In this document: positions 61,131 through 64,000 of the stretch, in pieces | How positions within the stretch are numbered: position 1 is the first letter of the stretch | Layout: every line of letters begins with the position of its first letter | Assembly: GCF_017848315.1 (NCBI RefSeq) | Contig: NZ_JAFKEC010000004.1 | Location: forward strand, 62,001-126,000 | Direction: 5' to 3' | Length of the DNA: 64,000 bases | DNA from: Pseudomonas palmensis | Lineage (GTDB): Bacteria > Pseudomonadota > Gammaproteobacteria > Pseudomonadales > Pseudomonadaceae | Translations under genes and position numbers: made by a program | Notes under the pieces: generated by a model | Told to the model about the DNA's origin: nothing | Database searches by the model: none | The model's input: only the letters and a program-made list of their open reading frames with translations

Positions 61131-61522
61131 TGGTGGAGCCGGGGGGATTTGAACCCCCGTCCGCCAGTACTCCGCTGTCGGTACTACATGCTTAGCCGTG
61201 TCTATTGAGTTAATCCGCAGCCGCCCGACGGGCAGGGTGCTTTGGACGAGTTGGGTAAGTTTTAGTCGCTTTGCCCCCAACGTGCTACACGACGATCCTG
61301 TTCTGTATGACAATCACTTCGGGTTTACAGGCATCCCCTAGTGATTGCTGGAGCCGAAGCTACCAGGAGAGCGGGCTCGGCTGCTTACGCAGCGAGAGCG
61401 TAACCCTCGTAGTTTTCGTCATTGGCAACTATAGAAAGTTGCAACAGTGGATTTACGAGTTCTGTTACCAACTCGGCATGCACCTAGAGTTTCATCACCG
61501 GCGTCGAATCCTAATCGGCCCC
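61131..61522 (-). ncRNA. ssrA: Transfer-messenger RNA (tmRNA)
   Basis: The minus strand begins GGGGCCGATTAGGATTCGAC and ends with GGTTCAAATCCCCCCGGCTCCACCA-type acceptor sequence, the paired ends of the tRNA-like domain, over 392 bases. The resume codon GCC at 61426 opens a tag frame reading ANDENYEGYALAA and a TAA ending at 61385. tmRNA with SmpB rescues stalled ribosomes and marks the unfinished protein for proteolysis by the ALAA end. The 3' end is intact despite being the likely integration target, as expected when the element carries the missing bases. Pseudoknots are implied by the usual GC-rich arms but were not folded. Confidence 0.97.
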
Positions 61523-61623
61523 ATTTTTTACTGCTCTAGCGCTAGCACCGTTTCGGGTGCATGTGATGGAGTATACGCCATCGGTCGGGCGACGTCGACT
61601 ACCGGTCCGGTCGCCCACCGAGG

Positions 61624-61905
61624 TTACTGACCGTTGCCGCCCTTGTCGGTCTTCTCGAGGCGCGACAGCACCTTGGCGCTGATGGTGATGCAATCCTTGT
61701 CGTTGCCCGCCGCCTGCGCGGCCTTGGCGTCAGCCACATGCTGCTTCAGCGCAGCGTCCAGCCCTTCGGAGGTCGCGCCCATGGTTGCCATCTGGTCGTC
61801 GATCTTCTGCAGGTTGCTGGTACACAGGTCTTTATCCGCCGCGAACACAGGCGAGGCTAGCAGTGCGGCGCTGAGGAACAGTCCGGTAATCGCAGTACGC
61901 TTCAT
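61624..61905 (-). CDS. Small secreted periplasmic protein, 93 residues
   Basis: A clear signal peptide (MKRTAITGLFLSAALLASPVFA, cleaved before ADKD) precedes about 70 residues of helical, Ala-rich sequence (CTSNLQKIDDQMATMGATSEGLDAALKQHVADAKAAQAAGNDKDCITISAKVLSRLEK). Two cysteines could form a disulphide. Conserved small proteins of this kind are common in Pseudomonas, but I know no function. It lies about 100 bases upstream of ssrA on the same strand and has AAGGAGA before its ATG. Confidence 0.75.
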   Translation of the reverse strand: MKRTAITGLFLSAALLASPVFAADKDLCTSNLQKIDDQMATMGATSEGLDAALKQHVADAKAAQAAGNDKDCITISAKVLSRLEKTDKGGNGQ

Positions 61906-62000
61906 GTGAATCTCCTTGGCTGGGAAGGCCTCAGGATAAGGGGCCTATTTGCATGGACTGCGGCCAATGCCAGGGGTTCAGACGGATGTTGTGGCAGATG

Positions 62001-62046
62001 GCCTGTTCGCCGGCAAGGCCAGCTCCTGCCGGTGTGCAGGAGCCGC
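62001..62046. repeat. REP-like palindromic element
   Basis: The segment GCCTGTTCGCCGGCAAGGCC followed by AGCTCCTGC...GCAGGAGC has the form of Pseudomonas repetitive extragenic palindromes (a conserved TTCGCGGGCAAG-like head and a GCTCCTxC hairpin). It is placed between two genes, right after the dehydrogenase stop. Confidence 0.6.
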
Positions 62047-62052
62047 CTTGGC

Positions 62053-64000
62053 TCACAGCGCCCTGGCTCTGGTCACCCGGTCCACCAGGTACACCAGGCC
62101 GTGATAGTCGATGCCGCCATGCTCGCTCAAGCCGATTTCACAGGTGCGGCTGGTGGAGATGCCTTCGCTGCAGTACTGCACGGCGTCCTTTAGGCTACGC
62201 AGTGAATGTGCGTTCAGTTCGGGGGTGGTGAAGCCCTTGTCGCCAGCGAACCCGCAGCAGTGGATGCCCTCGGGTATCACCACCTCTTTGCTGCAACGCC
62301 GCGCCAGGTCGATCAGGGCCTGGCTCTCGCCCAGGTGCTGGGTGCTGCAGGTCACGTGCACGGCAATCGGTGCGTCCTGCGGGGTGAACTCCAGCTTGTC
62401 CACCAGGTGGGTGCGGATGAAGCGCACCGGGTCATACAGGTCCAGGCGCGAGTCCTTGAGGTCTTGCACCAGGCGCAAGGTGCACGGGCTGGTGTCGCAG
62501 TAGATCGGGTCGAGCCCGCCGCGGCTGGCATGCAGCAGCGCGCCAATCAGTTCCTGGCGCTTGTGCTCGGCCTGTTCGGCATAGCCCTTGGAGGCGAACG
62601 GCTGACCGCAGCACAGGCTGTCCTGGTTCTCGGGGAACACCACCTGGTAGCCGGCCTTTTCCAGCAGGCCGCGGGTCTTGTCCAGCAGCGAGGTCTGTTC
62701 GCGATCGCCAGCGGCCGGGCCCATGACGCGCGATACGCAGGCCGCCAGGTACACCACGCGGGGCCGCGCATCGTTGCTCGCCGGGCTGAACTGGATGGGC
62801 TGCAGGGGCTGCGGCATGGCCGGCGTCCAGAGCGGCAGGCGGCCGTTGCTGGCTTTGCTCAGCGATTGGCTGATGCGGGCCAGACGTGGCGCGCCCAACA
62901 GGCGGCGGGCACCGTTGGCTGCGCGCAGGGTGAGGCGGGCGCCGCTTAGCGCGGTGTGGAAATGCTCCGCCAGCCAGTCGGCTGTCTTCACGTGGCTGGC
63001 AGCCTGGGCGCGCAGTTTCTTCACCAGTTCGCCGGTGTTGATGCCTACCGGGCAGCGCTGGGCGCACAAGCCGGTGGCGGCGCAGGTGTCGATGCCCTGG
63101 TACTGGTAGTCGCGTTCAAGCGCGGTGGTATCGACCCCGGCGCGCTTCTTGGCCTGGATGTCGCGCCACATCACGATGCGCTGGCGCGGGCTCAGGGTCA
63201 GCCCCTTGGACGGGCACACCGGTTCGCAGAAGCCGCACTCGATGCACTTGTCGACGATCTCGTCGGCGGCCGGCAACGGCTTGAGGTTTTTAAGGTGAAT
63301 CTGCGGGTCGTTGCTGAGCACCACATCCGGGTTGAGGATACCGTTGGGGTCGAGCAGGCGCTTGAGCGTCCACATCAGCTGGTAGGCATCGTGGCCCCAT
63401 TCCAGTTCGACGAACGGCGCCATGTTGCGCCCGGTGCCATGTTCGGCCTTGAGCGAACCGCCGAATTCGACCGCCACCAGGTGTGCCACGTCGTCCATGA
63501 ACGCCTGGTAGCGGGCGACCTCTTCGGCACTGTTGAAACCCTGGGTGAACACGAAGTGCAGGTTGCCCTCCAGCGCATGGCCGAACAGGATGGCTTCGTC
63601 ATAGTGGTGCCGCTCGAACAGCTCGATCAGGCGGTTGACGCCGATGGCCAGTTGCTCGACCGGGAAGGTCACGTCTTCGATGATGACCGTGGTGCCGGTC
63701 TTGCGCACGGCGCCGACGGCCGGGAAGGTGTCCTTGCGGATGGCCCAGAGCTTGGCGTTTTCCTTGGCGTCTTCGGTGAAGTCGACCTGTTTCTCGACCG
63801 GAAATTGTGCCAGCGAGGCCATGATCAGGCCCAGTTGCTCGTGCAGCAGTGTCTGGGTGGCAGCGCGGGACTCGATCAGCAGGGCGCACGCACCCTCGGA
63901 CAGCTGCTGCACGAAGGCCGGCATGCCGGGCTTGTCCTGCACCGAGCGCAGGCTGCGCCGGTCGAGCAGTTCCACGGCCGATACCGGCTGGCTTTTCAGC
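62053..64000 (-). CDS. dld: FAD and 4Fe-4S D-lactate dehydrogenase, N-terminus off the edge
   Basis: The minus-strand frame is open to the window edge, so about the last 649 codons are present. The first part is the cap region of the FAD-linked oxidase family (DGILNPDVVLSND, FGGSLKAEHGTGRNMAPF). Then come two ferredoxin motifs, CIECGFCEPVCPSKG and CAATGLCAQRCPVG, and a CCG domain with CCGQPFASKGYAEQAEHK and HCCGFAGDKGF. The GlcD-GlcF-like fusion is that of the large D-lactate dehydrogenases of Pseudomonas, which pass electrons from D-lactate to the quinone pool at the membrane. Its position next to ssrA matches what I recall of P. putida genomes. D-2-hydroxyglutarate or related substrates remain possible. 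Confidence 0.85.
   Translation of the reverse strand, partial: LKSQPVSAVELLDRRSLRSVQDKPGMPAFVQQLSEGACALLIESRAATQTLLHEQLGLIMASLAQFPVEKQVDFTEDAKENAKLWAIRKDTFPAVGAVRKTGTTVIIEDVTFPVEQLAIGVNRLIELFERHHYDEAILFGHALEGNLHFVFTQGFNSAEEVARYQAFMDDVAHLVAVEFGGSLKAEHGTGRNMAPFVELEWGHDAYQLMWTLKRLLDPNGILNPDVVLSNDPQIHLKNLKPLPAADEIVDKCIECGFCEPVCPSKGLTLSPRQRIVMWRDIQAKKRAGVDTTALERDYQYQGIDTCAATGLCAQRCPVGINTGELVKKLRAQAASHVKTADWLAEHFHTALSGARLTLRAANGARRLLGAPRLARISQSLSKASNGRLPLWTPAMPQPLQPIQFSPASNDARPRVVYLAACVSRVMGPAAGDREQTSLLDKTRGLLEKAGYQVVFPENQDSLCCGQPFASKGYAEQAEHKRQELIGALLHASRGGLDPIYCDTSPCTLRLVQDLKDSRLDLYDPVRFIRTHLVDKLEFTPQDAPIAVHVTCSTQHLGESQALIDLARRCSKEVVIPEGIHCCGFAGDKGFTTPELNAHSLRSLKDAVQYCSEGISTSRTCEIGLSEHGGIDYHGLVYLVDRVTRARAL

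Noticed and set aside
59687..61522. Exact duplicated att core at the left end of the island
   Set aside because: I found no identical copy of the ssrA 3' end elsewhere in the window, only the imperfect one at about 7571-7622.

Overview
The window reads as a chromosome segment of a Pseudomonas, most likely of the P. putida group. Supporting signs are the tmRNA sequence with tag ANDENYEGYALAA, a Pseudomonas-type REP-like hairpin beside it, a fused FAD/4Fe-4S D-lactate dehydrogenase next to ssrA, and an HTH-cupin / FAD-oxidase / RidA amine-catabolism cluster. No database was searched; identities come from motifs and remembered families.

Backbone: positions 1 to about 7.5 kb hold the 3'-truncated autotransporter gene, a class I methyltransferase, a YkvI-type membrane protein, RidA, an FAD amino-acid oxidase, a divergent HTH-cupin regulator and a PotD-like binding protein. 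Positions about 61.1 to 64 kb hold ssrA (minus strand) with its terminator, a small secreted protein and the D-lactate dehydrogenase (N-terminus off the edge).

Between them lies a composite genomic island of about 53.5 kb at the 3' side of ssrA, with a P4-type integrase at its right end and a weak relic of the ssrA 3' end at its left end. It is built of modules: (a) 7.8-24.2 kb, a candidate defence region with a split WYL regulator, a frameshifted double-AAA ATPase, an intact BrxR/CapW-like WYL regulator, an ADP-ribosylglycohydrolase-fold protein with altered metal ligands, three dynamin-like GTPases in one operon, a lipase-like hydrolase and a C39-like protease; (b) 24.7-42.9 kb, a co-directional helicase/methylase operon mixing DISARM class 1 features (SNF2 helicase plus adenine methylase), a GmrSD-type DUF262/DUF1524 protein, a giant DruE-like DUF1998 helicase with a nuclease-like tail, and a RelE-UvrD fusion; (c) 43-46.8 kb, a four-gene operon of an unknown protein, a QueC-like PP-loop enzyme, an XRE-ImmA/IrrE regulator and a PIN toxin, driven from a promoter embedded in a perfect 16-bp palindrome; (d) 46.9-52.4 kb, a second small integrative element (DUF3987 protein, tyrosine recombinase, structured RNA, iteron-like octamers, strong hairpins); (e) 52.4-59.3 kb, a biosynthetic operon bounded by an integrase relic and the intact integrase.

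Module (e) is the most distinctive. It encodes a SyrB2-like non-haem iron protein with the halogenase signature His-Gln-Ala, a stand-alone adenylation domain with an aliphatic amino acid code, a carrier protein, a type II thioesterase, an acyl-CoA dehydrogenase-like flavoprotein, a YbaK/ProX-type trans-editing enzyme and a LysE exporter under a GntR regulator. The simplest reading is that it makes and exports a free chlorinated (perhaps also desaturated) amino acid, with the editing enzyme and exporter giving self-protection.

Several island genes carry single-base lesions (near 8.94, 11.29, 32.6 and 47.2 kb). They may reflect decay, on/off switching at short homopolymers, or sequencing error.
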